DNA of 50,578 nt from a virus. Made by a program: the position numbers and the translations under genes. The notes under the pieces are model-generated. The model did no database searches. It saw only the letters and a program-made list of their open reading frames with translations, and was not told the origin of the DNA. This document shows positions 1-6,963 of the stretch, in pieces (the first letter of the stretch is position 1; each line of letters starts with the position of its first letter). The stretch covers positions 1 through 50,578 of the IMG/VR virus record IMGVR_UViG_3300033148_003387; one strand, given 5' to 3'.

Positions 1-186
1 ATATCTTCTGCGTACTTCATCACTTACAAAAGTGTAATGACATCCATTACAGTATTTTAATTCATTATTTAGGTTGTAATACTTTGCAAAAGATGCATCT
101 GTATCTGGCCAATCTTCTGTCCTTACTAATTCTGATTTAGCTCCTTGATATTTTACGTTCCAATATTCTACTTTAAATGTTTTCAT
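1..186 (-). CDS. Hypothetical protein, 5' part only (runs off the window)
   Basis: An ATG at 186 opens a minus-strand frame that stays open for 62 codons to the left edge, so the C-terminus lies outside the window. The visible residues begin MKTFKVEYWNVKYQG and include a CNGCH motif at residues 46-50 that could bind metal if a second pair of cysteines follows. It is the last visible member of the minus-strand operon and starts 2 nt after the next gene upstream ends at 188. I do not recognise the family. Confidence 0.6.
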   Translation of the reverse strand, partial: MKTFKVEYWNVKYQGAKSELVRTEDWPDTDASFAKYYNLNNELKYCNGCHYTFVSDEVRRRY

Positions 187-187
187 C

Positions 188-595
188 TTATTTGTTATAT
201 TGTTTAATAAATTCTACTACTGCATTGTAGGTAGCATCTAGTTTGTTATCTCCATTCATTTCAATAATAATATCCATTGATTCTCCATCAAGTATGTAAA
301 CAAAATGTTGTTCTATTCTGAAATTATATAAATGACCTCTCATCGAATCTCCATCATTTCCGTCTTGAAAACTCTCTATCTTCTCCACTACAGGCATAAG
401 CCAATCCCAAGAGGTGTGGTATTCAAGACAATCTTTAGGTATCTCCCATATTAGGTTGTCGTTTTCCACTCTATTACTACACCACTCTCTATGGTCACTG
501 GCTAGAAATTGAGGCAAACTATCTGACAATAGATACTCTCCCCTATCCGATATTTTATATCCCATAAATTCTGCTATTAGTTTATTGTTCTCCAT
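188..595 (-). CDS. Phage ABA-sandwich-like protein, copy A
   Basis: A 135-residue protein carrying the pattern IAEFMGY near the N-terminus, YHTSWDWLMPVVEKIE in the middle and AVVEFIKQYN at the C-terminus. I associate this combination with the 'phage ABA sandwich' family, common in Bacteroidota phages and of unknown molecular function. The next gene upstream (582-845) has the same three blocks, so the pair is a tandem duplication; the two frames overlap by 14 bases. Copy A is longer because it has an insertion of about 45 residues before the WDWLMP block and a longer segment after it. The family assignment is from memory of the motif; the duplication is seen directly. Confidence 0.75.
   Translation of the reverse strand: MENNKLIAEFMGYKISDRGEYLLSDSLPQFLASDHREWCSNRVENDNLIWEIPKDCLEYHTSWDWLMPVVEKIESFQDGNDGDSMRGHLYNFRIEQHFVYILDGESMDIIIEMNGDNKLDATYNAVVEFIKQYNK
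194..222. repeat. 29-bp direct repeat, copy 1 (3' end of copy A gene)
   Basis: This 29-bp segment is identical to 597-625. Each copy encodes the C-terminal VVEFIKQYN region of one of the two tandem ABA-sandwich-like genes, so it marks the duplication boundary and could recombine to delete one gene. Confidence 0.9.
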
Positions 596-845
596 CGTTA
601 TATTGTTTAATAAATTCTACTACTGATGGATATGTTACTTCAATATCTCCTACATATTCAAATTCTGGTTTTATAAACAGTATTCTATTTACCACAGGCA
701 TTAACCAATCCCAATCGGTATGATAATGTAGTTCTTCTTCTACACACAAACATTCTAACATATCATCTTTTGTTGCGTAAAATTCTCCATCAACTATTTC
801 TAATTGATATCCCATAAATTCTGCTATTATTTCATTTTGCTCCAT
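582..845 (-). CDS. Phage ABA-sandwich-like protein, copy B
   Basis: An 87-residue paralogue of the downstream gene: IIAEFMGYQ at the start, YHTDWDWLMPVVNRI in the middle and PSVVEFIKQYN at the end. It is the compact form of the family. The aromatic-rich WDWLMPVV block is the best conserved part and is probably the structural core. Its start codon region and its 3' end both have near-identical DNA counterparts in copy A, pointing to a fairly recent duplication. Function unknown. Confidence 0.75.
   Translation of the reverse strand: MEQNEIIAEFMGYQLEIVDGEFYATKDDMLECLCVEEELHYHTDWDWLMPVVNRILFIKPEFEYVGDIEVTYPSVVEFIKQYNDGEQ
597..625. repeat. 29-bp direct repeat, copy 2 (3' end of copy B gene)
   Basis: Perfect partner of 194-222. 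The 5' ends of the two genes (about 561-595 and 811-845) are also closely similar, so the whole gene was duplicated. Confidence 0.9.
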
Positions 846-850
846 AATTT

Positions 851-1015
851 CTATTTTTTATTTAGGTTATTAATTTCAGAATAAAAGTCGTATCCGTATG
901 ACTCTTGATGTTCATCATCTTTGTTGAATCTATCGTATACTACTCCCTCTGTGTCGAATTTTATTTGTATATAGTCACCACTTGGTAAGTATATATATCT
1001 ATATTCTCCGTCCAT
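851..1015 (-). CDS. Hypothetical protein (54 aa)
   Basis: A short frame from ATG at 1015 to TAG at 851, in line with the operon and separated from its neighbours by only 5 and 15 bases. The product (starts MDGEYRYIYLPSG) is rich in tyrosine and aspartate and acidic overall, with alternating hydrophobic residues suggestive of a small beta-sheet protein. No family recognised. Support is positional plus the absence of a better gene here. Confidence 0.6.
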   Translation of the reverse strand: MDGEYRYIYLPSGDYIQIKFDTEGVVYDRFNKDDEHQESYGYDFYSEINNLNKK

Positions 1016-1030
1016 TGTTTAACTTATTAC

Positions 1031-1273
1031 TTATTGTTTTAATAAGAGTTGTATTTTATCTCTTGTTTGTTCTAGTTGTTCTATATCTCTTTGTAAGTGT
1101 GGGTTGCAATCCTGGTTGCCGGTTTGTTCAGACAACAGGAGCTGAAACTTCTTACTGTCAATTAATATGGTTAACTCTGTTATTACAGATATTAACCCCT
1201 TTGCTGTGTTTACGTCCATTTTATTAAGATTAGATATATCATTATTAATATGTTGAGCATTATGCTTATACAC
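1031..1273 (-). CDS. Hypothetical helical protein (80 aa)
   Basis: The product is predicted to be mostly alpha-helical: a central hydrophobic helix (GLISVITELTILID) and a C-terminal charged heptad-like helix (RDIEQLEQTRDKIQLLL) that could form a coiled coil. It lies in the minus-strand operon. The overlapping plus-strand frame at 982-1227 is rejected because every neighbour is on the minus strand and its composition is not protein-like. Function unknown. Confidence 0.6.
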   Translation of the reverse strand: MYKHNAQHINNDISNLNKMDVNTAKGLISVITELTILIDSKKFQLLLSEQTGNQDCNPHLQRDIEQLEQTRDKIQLLLKQ

Positions 1274-1310
1274 GCTAATTCAAATGCTCTTTTGGCTCTG
1301 TGGCTATACT

Positions 1311-1598
1311 TCATATTAAGTCTAGCTTTTCGATTAGTTCTTGTGACTTATACTTTAACATTTTCTCACTATGCGCCTCTAGTATCATTCTATTTAGTAC
1401 ACTCGTTATTCCGCTAATTCCATCTACCATGAAATATGTAGCACTACTGTTATTATTTTTCCTGAAATAATAGAAGCTAGAACCACCATATTTGTTTGAT
1501 AATTTTGTAATATCAGCAGCAAACTTGTCTATTAATTCTCTGCACTCTGCGTTTACTTTAATTTGAAGTGCTTTTTCTATTGCGTTTGTTGTTTCCAT
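1311..1598 (-). CDS. Hypothetical protein (95 aa)
   Basis: A helical, moderately charged protein starting METTNAIEKALQIK, with a central segment SSFYYFRKNNNSSATYF that may be a beta hairpin and a C-terminal helix ending ELIEKLDLI. Its start codon immediately follows the stop codon of the next gene upstream (TAAATG), typical of translational coupling. No known family recognised. Confidence 0.65.
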   Translation of the reverse strand: METTNAIEKALQIKVNAECRELIDKFAADITKLSNKYGGSSFYYFRKNNNSSATYFMVDGISGITSVLNRMILEAHSEKMLKYKSQELIEKLDLI

Positions 1599-1754
1599 TT
1601 ATTTGTTTTTTGGTGAATAATTTTGAATTACATATTTAGCGAACTCTACATAAATGTATTGTTCGTCATACATAAAATAGATTTTGTTTTTATGTATGGC
1701 TTTGAGGTATAGTTTTTTAAATTCTTCAAAGGCTTCCGGGGTGAAGTCAATCAT
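1599..1754 (-). CDS. Hypothetical small protein (51 aa)
   Basis: A frame from ATG at 1754 to TAA at 1599-1601, abutting the next gene with no spacer. The product (starts MIDFTPEAFEEFKKLY) has an amphipathic N-terminal helix and a tyrosine-rich second half. It fills an otherwise empty 155-base gap in the operon and has near-zero spacing on one side and a 2-base gap on the other, which supports it being real. Confidence 0.6.
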   Translation of the reverse strand: MIDFTPEAFEEFKKLYLKAIHKNKIYFMYDEQYIYVEFAKYVIQNYSPKNK

Positions 1755-1756
1755 TT

Positions 1757-2008
1757 TTAAGTTATTTCATTTACGTTATTTATAATTCGTGATTGGTCTT
1801 TGTCGTATTGTTTATAGTCTATAATAAACCCAACTAAGACTATTATGTTCATTCCACAAGAGGCTAATATCTCATGAAGATCCGCATACACATTTAAAGA
1901 TAAATGGATATGCCCTACCATCCAAAAGGGGACGGCAAGGTTTTGACTTATCCATATTAAAGTAAACTTTGTTATGCTTTTTATTTTTAATTTATTTATA
2001 GTATACAT
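1757..2008 (-). CDS. Small membrane protein (83 aa)
   Basis: Two hydrophobic stretches, roughly residues 15-38 and 48-63 (ILASCGMNIIVLVGFII), suggest a membrane protein with one or two spans followed by a charged tail rich in Asp and Asn. It overlaps by 17 bases the 3' end of the glutamine amidotransferase fusion gene upstream, so the two are likely co-translated. There is no direct evidence of shared function. Confidence 0.6.
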   Translation of the reverse strand: MYTINKLKIKSITKFTLIWISQNLAVPFWMVGHIHLSLNVYADLHEILASCGMNIIVLVGFIIDYKQYDKDQSRIINNVNEIT

Positions 2009-3068
2009 TTGTCATTTCATCTATTTGTTCATCTTTATAGGTACTACAAGTCATGCAATAAAGCCTAGCTTCATACTCATCATACCACAACTCATCAGAA
2101 CAGTTATTACAATCAACTCCAGCTTCCATAACTTCACCTTCCATTCTTTCTTCTAAAGGGACATCTTCAAACTTTGGATTGTAATATTCCCAATTACCAT
2201 CATCAGCCCATCTATCTTCTAATAAATAGCTGTCTACATACGATTGATGATGAACCCCACTATCCTTAACGGTGTCGTTAAAGTATGTCCACGCCTCTAC
2301 TATCTCTCCGTTACTTAGTCGTATTGGAGTCTTTTGTCTTTTATACCAATTGGGGTGTCCTTCTAACATATCTATGTCTATCATTGTGTCTTTGTCAACT
2401 AGAAACACATCTACATCTACATTATGTCCTACTCCCTTTTTACTTAGTAGGTATGGTAGTCCCTCTACTATAAGGGGATATTTGTATACAGTTTCACCTG
2501 AGTCTACATATTCTGATTGTGTTAGGTAGCTATAATAATTACTATGTTTATATTTAAGCGTTCCGTATACAGCCATAAAACTAAACCCTAACACATTCTT
2601 CTTGCTATACATAATTCCATCGCTGTCGCTGTGCCACAGTTTAGGATTATATATTTCAAATGTTTTTTCTTTAGTATTAGCAACTACATATCTACAATTT
2701 GTCATTTCCAACACTTTCCTCCAACGACTTGGTGCTAAATCTGCTAGTATTTCAGCCAGCTCCTCAGTGTCGGTTGTTAGTAAATTCCCCAATCCTGGTA
2801 CTGTTCCATTTTGGAATAAAAGATTGTCTTTATCAATACTAAACGGATGACAGTTGTTGAGGTTTATTTTACCTACAGTTGCATACCTAAAGTGAGCTAT
2901 AAACGGTCTAGGCGTTAACAGTTTTTCATATTTTTCACTTGGTATTTTTTCTAGTTCAAAAGTATCTAACCATATAATTCCTAGTCCGTCAGGGTTTTTT
3001 AGTGCTGAAGCAACAAGGGTTGCATGGTTAATGATGTTTTTGTTTTCTTTAATTATTATTACACACAT
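1992..3068 (-). CDS. Class II glutamine amidotransferase / gamma-glutamylcyclotransferase fusion with zinc ribbon
   Basis: A 358-residue three-part fusion. Residues 2-160 look like a class II (Ntn) glutamine amidotransferase: Cys2 directly after Met as nucleophile, then HFRYATVG (59-66), a CHPF block (73-76) and QNG (86-88). Such domains release ammonia from glutamine. Residues 165-265 look like an AIG2/GGCT gamma-glutamylcyclotransferase: YGTL (168-171), YPLIVEGLPYL (197-207) and LEGHP (235-239), whose Glu236 is a candidate catalytic acid. These enzymes cyclise gamma-glutamyl amines to 5-oxoproline. Residues 320-341 form a CxxC...CxxC zinc ribbon. The gene starts one base after the amidoligase gene ends, so they are surely one unit. 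Established work (Iyer and colleagues on amidoligases) links amidoligase, GATase and AIG2 genes in prokaryotic operons. The physiological substrate here is unknown. Confidence 0.85.
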   Translation of the reverse strand: MCVIIIKENKNIINHATLVASALKNPDGLGIIWLDTFELEKIPSEKYEKLLTPRPFIAHFRYATVGKINLNNCHPFSIDKDNLLFQNGTVPGLGNLLTTDTEELAEILADLAPSRWRKVLEMTNCRYVVANTKEKTFEIYNPKLWHSDSDGIMYSKKNVLGFSFMAVYGTLKYKHSNYYSYLTQSEYVDSGETVYKYPLIVEGLPYLLSKKGVGHNVDVDVFLVDKDTMIDIDMLEGHPNWYKRQKTPIRLSNGEIVEAWTYFNDTVKDSGVHHQSYVDSYLLEDRWADDGNWEYYNPKFEDVPLEERMEGEVMEAGVDCNNCSDELWYDEYEARLYCMTCSTYKDEQIDEMTNVYYK

Positions 3069-3069
3069 A

Positions 3070-4365
3070 TTATCTATCGTTTGATGGGTTAATGAATTCT
3101 TCTATTGAGTCGCTTACTTCATCAGCGATCAAGTAAGTTCTAAATGCACAAGCTAAGTCTATAATTTTCTTAACTTTCGCTTTATCGCCATACATTTTCA
3201 TTAATATAGGCTTTACTCTTTTTATTAAAATTCCAAAGGGCGCTGAACCTTGTCCAACACTGGCATTTACAATTTGATACATTAAGTCATATCTTAGCTT
3301 TAGTTGTCTGGTGTTTTGAACTCTGTTCGGCAATCTTATTTCTATAGCACTAATGTTTCTTTTTACCACTACAGTAGAATAATGAGGCGGGTGAGGTAGG
3401 TCCATCTTTTTATTATGCCTACAATGAGTGTTGTTTAATCGATATCTCCATAAAGCATACACTATAGATAAGTTTCCTCTCATTTTTTCAAGTAGATTTA
3501 CGGGATTCATAAACAACTTCTTTTTAGCAAGAGTAGGGTGTAGAGCTGCGCTAATAGTGATATGTCCCCCACAGTCGGTATCACACTCCTCATCTATAAT
3601 ACACTCTGCCTCATCTATCCAATCAAATACTATCTTTCTTTTTTTACTCCTAACCGGTGAGAGAGGTAATATGTGGGTTATAGCTTCCAATCCACAACTA
3701 CTATCCGTTTCGAATTTAGCAAACAAGTCATATTCTCCTATCTCCTCTCCTACATCATCTTGCCCATATCCATTAATGGTTGTTTTCTCAATTTCAAACC
3801 CTATTCTAAATTGAGCATTCATTGATTTATCCTCCGGGTCTGGACCTTTGTGATATTCACTAATGTGATCACATCCTCCATTTTCTTCTACAACATTGTC
3901 TTCATCCCAATAATAACACTCACGAGATTCACACCAGTGGGCGTCATCCTCGTGAACATAATCATCAATATCCTCACAATAACTCACGTCTTCATAATAT
4001 ACCCACTGTCCATCAGCCATACCATACGACACACACTTAAAATCATCTGAGTCTTCTAGCCATTCTTCAGTAGCCGCATTCTCACACCAAGTCATCATAA
4101 TGTCTTGATTATGTATCCATTCCCCCATCATGTCGGACCACTGTACATCATCTAAGTGATATCTACAATCCCTAGAATCAACATAAGGAAAATCGTCTTC
4201 GTGGTCTTGGTGAATAAACCCCCGAGCAGGCGAAATGTTTTCTAAGGTTTCTTCTTTAAGAATGTATTCTTCTTGATATTCACTATAAACTATTTCGTCC
4301 GAGTGAACATCCATTGGTTCGTCTACATTGTAAACGGCAACCAGCTCTTTGCTTTGTGTTTTCAT
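3070..4365 (-). CDS. Amidoligase-family enzyme (glutamine-synthetase-like COOH-NH2 ligase) with Cys/Trp/Asp-rich N-terminal region
   Basis: A 431-residue protein. Residues about 185-415 match the amidoligase signature: GFEIE (189-193), ETDSSCGLE (219-227), CGGHI (265-269) and IEIRLPNR (341-348). Amidoligases are predicted ATP-dependent enzymes that join a carboxylate to an amine, making peptide-like or isopeptide bonds. Residues 60-165 are extremely acidic and aromatic, with recurring units such as WSDMMGEWIH, YCEDIDDYVHEDD and WCESRECYYWDEDN; the spaced Cys, His and Asp residues suggest metal-binding modules or a substrate-recognition region. Immediately downstream is the amidotransferase/cyclotransferase fusion, which could supply or remove amide groups. 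The family call rests on motifs; the target is unknown. Confidence 0.8.
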   Translation of the reverse strand: MKTQSKELVAVYNVDEPMDVHSDEIVYSEYQEEYILKEETLENISPARGFIHQDHEDDFPYVDSRDCRYHLDDVQWSDMMGEWIHNQDIMMTWCENAATEEWLEDSDDFKCVSYGMADGQWVYYEDVSYCEDIDDYVHEDDAHWCESRECYYWDEDNVVEENGGCDHISEYHKGPDPEDKSMNAQFRIGFEIEKTTINGYGQDDVGEEIGEYDLFAKFETDSSCGLEAITHILPLSPVRSKKRKIVFDWIDEAECIIDEECDTDCGGHITISAALHPTLAKKKLFMNPVNLLEKMRGNLSIVYALWRYRLNNTHCRHNKKMDLPHPPHYSTVVVKRNISAIEIRLPNRVQNTRQLKLRYDLMYQIVNASVGQGSAPFGILIKRVKPILMKMYGDKAKVKKIIDLACAFRTYLIADEVSDSIEEFINPSNDR

Positions 4366-4375
4366 ATATTGTTAT

Positions 4376-4606
4376 TTACTTATTAACTTCTTCGTTTAAG
4401 AAATAGATGGTTTCATCTATGACTTCTAGGTAGATTTTACCTAACACAGGATCTATAGTGCCGTCTTGTATATCTTCATTCATATACTCTTGCATTTCAT
4501 ACATATTCTCTAATGCATATTCTACACGATAACTCCTAACTGTGTTGTAGGTGGTAAATGACATTACTCCCAATGTCATAAACCCTAAGATTATTTTCTT
4601 CATCAT
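4376..4606 (-). CDS. Small exported or membrane-anchored protein (76 aa), paralogue of 6300-6566
   Basis: Starts MMKKIILGFMTLGVMSFTTY, a typical signal peptide or anchor (two lysines then a hydrophobic core). The rest is an acidic helix pair with the block MQEYMNEDIQDGTIDPVLGK followed by IYLEVIDETI. The gene at 6300-6566 has the same architecture and block order, so the two are paralogues. The product is probably secreted into the periplasm or held in the inner membrane. A role in superinfection exclusion or envelope alteration is possible but is inference only. Confidence 0.65.
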   Translation of the reverse strand: MMKKIILGFMTLGVMSFTTYNTVRSYRVEYALENMYEMQEYMNEDIQDGTIDPVLGKIYLEVIDETIYFLNEEVNK

Positions 4607-4607
4607 C

Positions 4608-4862
4608 TTAACTTATTACGGGAAACGTCCAGTCTTTTCCATCTTTACTTTGTCCAAACAACGCTCCACCATCATTACCCTCATCATCTCTTGAAGGCAA
4701 CACAAGTGAGCCGTCATCAAACTCAATTACTAATGGTCGATTGTACCAACCCATGTGTTCTTGTTCTTCTTGTGTAATGTATCTTACACTTTTTACTTTC
4801 TTACCGACAAGTCTCGTCCTTGCGTAGCTTGTCCATTGTAACTCTATGTTTTCTTTAGCCAT
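4608..4862 (-). CDS. Hypothetical protein (84 aa), conserved-looking phage family
   Basis: The product contains RLVGKKVKSVRYITQEE, then MGWYNRPLVIEFDDGS, then RDDEGNDGGALFGQ and a C-terminal FPVI. I recall this arrangement in small proteins of other Bacteroidota phages, where no function is known. The alternating hydrophobic pattern suggests a small beta-barrel or SH3-like fold. It is separated from the exported-protein gene by one base. Confidence 0.65.
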   Translation of the reverse strand: MAKENIELQWTSYARTRLVGKKVKSVRYITQEEQEHMGWYNRPLVIEFDDGSLVLPSRDDEGNDGGALFGQSKDGKDWTFPVIS

Positions 4863-4872
4863 AACTTTTATT

Positions 4873-5040
4873 TTATTTATAATTATTATTCATAGCGCCA
4901 TGTATTACATTTTCTTCTAAGAATTCTACTAAATCATTTATAAACTTGTTTGAATGTGGATTAGGTAATCCATATTTTTTACCGTTTACATAATCATTTA
5001 CCATGAATACTATCTCTTGTAATGCTTCTTTATCGCTCAT
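4873..5040 (-). CDS. Hypothetical protein (55 aa)
   Basis: ATG at 5040, TAA at 4873-4875. The product starts MSDKEALQEIVFMVND and is helical, with a second hydrophobic helix (FINDLVEFLEENVI). It fits the spacing and direction of the operon. No family recognised. Confidence 0.6.
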   Translation of the reverse strand: MSDKEALQEIVFMVNDYVNGKKYGLPNPHSNKFINDLVEFLEENVIHGAMNNNYK

Positions 5041-5045
5041 ATTAT

Positions 5046-5270
5046 TTATTTTACTTGATTTTTATAATTTATTATTTTGTTTATTTTTACCACTTGTATC
5101 CACTCTCTATAAGACCATTCACCCTCATATCCCATTTCCTTAGCTTCTTCTATCTCTTTTATACAGTCTTCTTCACTTTGCAATAGTTCATGAGATGAAA
5201 AAAGTTTATTATTTAATAATATGTCCCAATTCTCATCTCTTGTCCATTCTTTTCCATCATTATGTCCCAT
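5046..5270 (-). CDS. Hypothetical protein (74 aa)
   Basis: Acidic, tryptophan-rich small protein (starts MGHNDGKEWTRDENWDILL) with a predicted helix at SEEDCIKEIEEAKEMGYEGE and a basic C-terminal strand. The N-terminal half has the look of a small alpha/beta domain. No family recognised; co-oriented with its neighbours and spaced 16 bases from the upstream gene. Confidence 0.6.
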   Translation of the reverse strand: MGHNDGKEWTRDENWDILLNNKLFSSHELLQSEEDCIKEIEEAKEMGYEGEWSYREWIQVVKINKIINYKNQVK

Positions 5271-5286
5271 AACATTTATTTTATTT

Positions 5287-5544
5287 TTAATCGTATAAAT
5301 CTATTAGAACTGCCATATACATTTCTTCTTGATATATGAAGTTTCTACAAAGTCCCGTTTTATAATAAATATCATAATAATGTTCACACAACAACCACTC
5401 AAGCATTTCTTCTCCTTCTTGATCTAATGTGATTACTTCTATTACTGGATAATACATATCCATTAACTTCATCTCAAAGTGTTCTTTTGCGTGTTCAATT
5501 ATCCCTGCGGGCAGAGGTAATTCTCTTGGTTTTATGTGTTCCAA
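5287..5544 (-). CDS. Hypothetical protein (85 aa)
   Basis: Starts MEHIKPRELPLPAGIIEHAK. Predominantly helical and acidic with several Tyr-Tyr pairs (MYYPVIEV, EHYYDIYY). It overlaps the upstream gene by 13 bases, suggesting coupled translation. Function not recognised. Confidence 0.6.
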   Translation of the reverse strand: MEHIKPRELPLPAGIIEHAKEHFEMKLMDMYYPVIEVITLDQEGEEMLEWLLCEHYYDIYYKTGLCRNFIYQEEMYMAVLIDLYD

Positions 5545-5834
5545 ACTTGTATGTATTTATATAAATGTTCTGAGATATCTTGAGTCATAACGCGGTATCC
5601 CTCTGCCACAGTATATGCTTCAGCCTCCTTGTATGTGTGAAATCCCACAAAAATTCTTTCCTTGGTGTATCTGCCATGTTTATCATTAACAGTATATACA
5701 TTCCACTCAAATCCATTTAGATCAGCTTCGCTTTTATAATCTTCACCCCACCCATCGTCATTTAATAGGTTGATGGTTGCAGGGTCATTCCATCGTAGCT
5801 CTATCCACGCTTCTGGTTTTGTATCTTCACCCAT
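5532..5834 (-). CDS. Hypothetical protein (100 aa)
   Basis: Starts MGEDTKPEAWIELRWND. It has a mixed alpha/beta pattern with a strand-rich centre (FEWNVYTVND, RIFVGFHTYKEAEAY) reminiscent of a small nucleic-acid- or ligand-binding sandwich, but no diagnostic motif. It lies within the operon and overlaps the downstream gene. Confidence 0.6.
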   Translation of the reverse strand: MGEDTKPEAWIELRWNDPATINLLNDDGWGEDYKSEADLNGFEWNVYTVNDKHGRYTKERIFVGFHTYKEAEAYTVAEGYRVMTQDISEHLYKYIQVWNT

Positions 5835-5839
5835 AACAT

Positions 5840-5938
5840 TTATTTATTTATATATCCAATAAAAAAAGCCAACGCTAATGATAGGTTGACTAATAACATC
5901 AAGATATCTCCTTGATACTTCTTTATAAATTGTTTCAT
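5840..5938 (-). CDS. Transmembrane microprotein (32 aa)
   Basis: A short frame from ATG at 5938 whose product starts MKQFIKKYQGDILML and continues with a single hydrophobic span (residues 12-29) and a lysine at the end. The positive N-terminus suggests an N-in orientation. It overlaps by 4 bases the end of the upstream gene (5935). Frames this short can arise by chance, but the charged-then-hydrophobic organisation and the operon overlap favour a real membrane microprotein. Confidence 0.5.
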   Translation of the reverse strand: MKQFIKKYQGDILMLLVNLSLALAFFIGYINK

Positions 5939-6303
5939 TGATTCAATAATTTTGTTAGGTGATACGCTTGTTTTAGACTTATTGTACCTTGCTCTACAAG
6001 ATACGCCTCAAGTTTTGCTTCATCTTCTTCACGCTCTTCTTTAGTACGGTCGTCAATATTAACTTGACTCTCCATTCTAAGTAGATGTTTTTGTTCTTCA
6101 GAAAGCAGATGAGTCAATAGTCCCTGGACCGCTTCATACTTTTCAGCAGCTTCTTCTAATTGACTAATCCATTCGTCTTGTTCCTCTTCGCTTTTAAAAG
6201 GTTCGTTTGTTGCGTTGGGGTATAGTTTGGGGAAAAAAGTCACTGACCCAAATATATTGGATAAAGCGTCTTCTACTAGTTGTCTAAATTTTCTCTTTTT
6301 CAT
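5935..6303 (-). CDS. Hypothetical coiled-coil protein (122 aa)
   Basis: Basic start (MKKRKFRQLVEDAL), a short central region with aromatic residues, then a long highly charged helix (residues 60-110) rich in Glu with heptad spacing, suggesting a coiled coil. It overlaps its upstream neighbour by 4 bases (ATGA), a classic coupled start. No family recognised. Confidence 0.65.
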   Translation of the reverse strand: MKKRKFRQLVEDALSNIFGSVTFFPKLYPNATNEPFKSEEEQDEWISQLEEAAEKYEAVQGLLTHLLSEEQKHLLRMESQVNIDDRTKEEREEDEAKLEAYLVEQGTISLKQAYHLTKLLNQ

Positions 6304-6566
6304 TTTGTAGTCCTTTCTATTTTATTTAAATTATTATACACTACTATCAATCGATCTATGGTTACTTCATACTGCTTTATGTATAAGTCCCCTATCTCTT
6401 CATTAAGAGTCCCATTCTCAATGTCTTGCATTGCCCACTCTATATAATCTTGAAGGTCATTGATTGATTCGCTTACCTCAAACTTAGTCAACTCTAGCTT
6501 AGTTTGACCCATACATACTGACATCATTCCGACCATCAGTATACTTAATGTAATTAGTTTTTTCAT
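6300..6566 (-). CDS. Small exported protein with signal peptide (88 aa), paralogue of 4376-4606
   Basis: N-terminal signal peptide MKKLITLSILMVGMMSVCMG: a lysine pair, a hydrophobic core and a likely cleavage near residues 18-20, with a Cys at residue 18 that is not in a good lipobox. The mature part carries LQDYIEWAMQDIENGTLNEE then IGDLYIKQYEVTIDRL, matching the block order of the protein at 4376-4606. Overlaps both neighbours by 4 bases. Likely periplasmic; function unknown. Confidence 0.7.
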   Translation of the reverse strand: MKKLITLSILMVGMMSVCMGQTKLELTKFEVSESINDLQDYIEWAMQDIENGTLNEEIGDLYIKQYEVTIDRLIVVYNNLNKIERTTK

Positions 6567-6772
6567 CTTAGCATTGTTCCGTAACCTTTTCGTCTTGTCA
6601 TTTTTGCTATTGTTTCAGCATCTTCTCTTGACAATATCTCTATACTGTTACCTGTTTTATGATTAATAACTGGTGAACAACCGTACTTTTGCACAGTTGA
6701 ACACTTAACACATACTTTATACCCCAAGTCTATCCGTCCTTGAGGTATTACTTGATTGCATTTACATTTCAT
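6563..6772 (-). CDS. Small zinc-ribbon protein (69 aa)
   Basis: Starts MKCKCNQVIPQGR, giving a CxC knuckle at residues 3 and 5, and has a second knuckle CVKC at 21-24, with another Cys at 32: a plausible one-zinc ribbon. The C-terminal half is helical and basic (MTRRKGYGTMLR). Small treble-clef or ribbon proteins like this often bind nucleic acid or protein partners, but no specific role can be read here. The ATGA overlap with the downstream exported-protein gene indicates one transcript. Confidence 0.65.
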   Translation of the reverse strand: MKCKCNQVIPQGRIDLGYKVCVKCSTVQKYGCSPVINHKTGNSIEILSREDAETIAKMTRRKGYGTMLR

Positions 6773-6783
6773 TTCTTCATAAT

Positions 6784-6963
6784 CTAATTTTGCTTGATTA
6801 GTCTTAGTTCTTCTTTTTCAACAAAATCAGCCACAGCTCCTACACTAAATGGTTGGTTTTTTTCGACTAAATCATCTATTGCTTGTCGGACTATACGCCC
6901 ATGAGTTTTAAGCATTATTTCATTGAAGTGATCTTCGTTAAGTTGTTTTTTATTTTTCGGCAT
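6784..6963 (-). CDS. Hypothetical protein (59 aa)
   Basis: ATG at 6963, TAG at 6784. The product (starts MPKNKKQLNEDHFNEIM) is helical with alternating charge and could be a small helix-turn-helix type domain: helix, short linker QPFSVGAVADF, helix. It overlaps the upstream gene by 14 bases. No family recognised. Confidence 0.6.
   Translation of the reverse strand: MPKNKKQLNEDHFNEIMLKTHGRIVRQAIDDLVEKNQPFSVGAVADFVEKEELRLIKQN

Noticed and set aside
982-1227. Plus-strand frame of 81 codons
   Set aside because: Lies opposite the minus-strand genes 851-1015 and 1031-1273; its product is a hydrophobic low-quality sequence without start signals.
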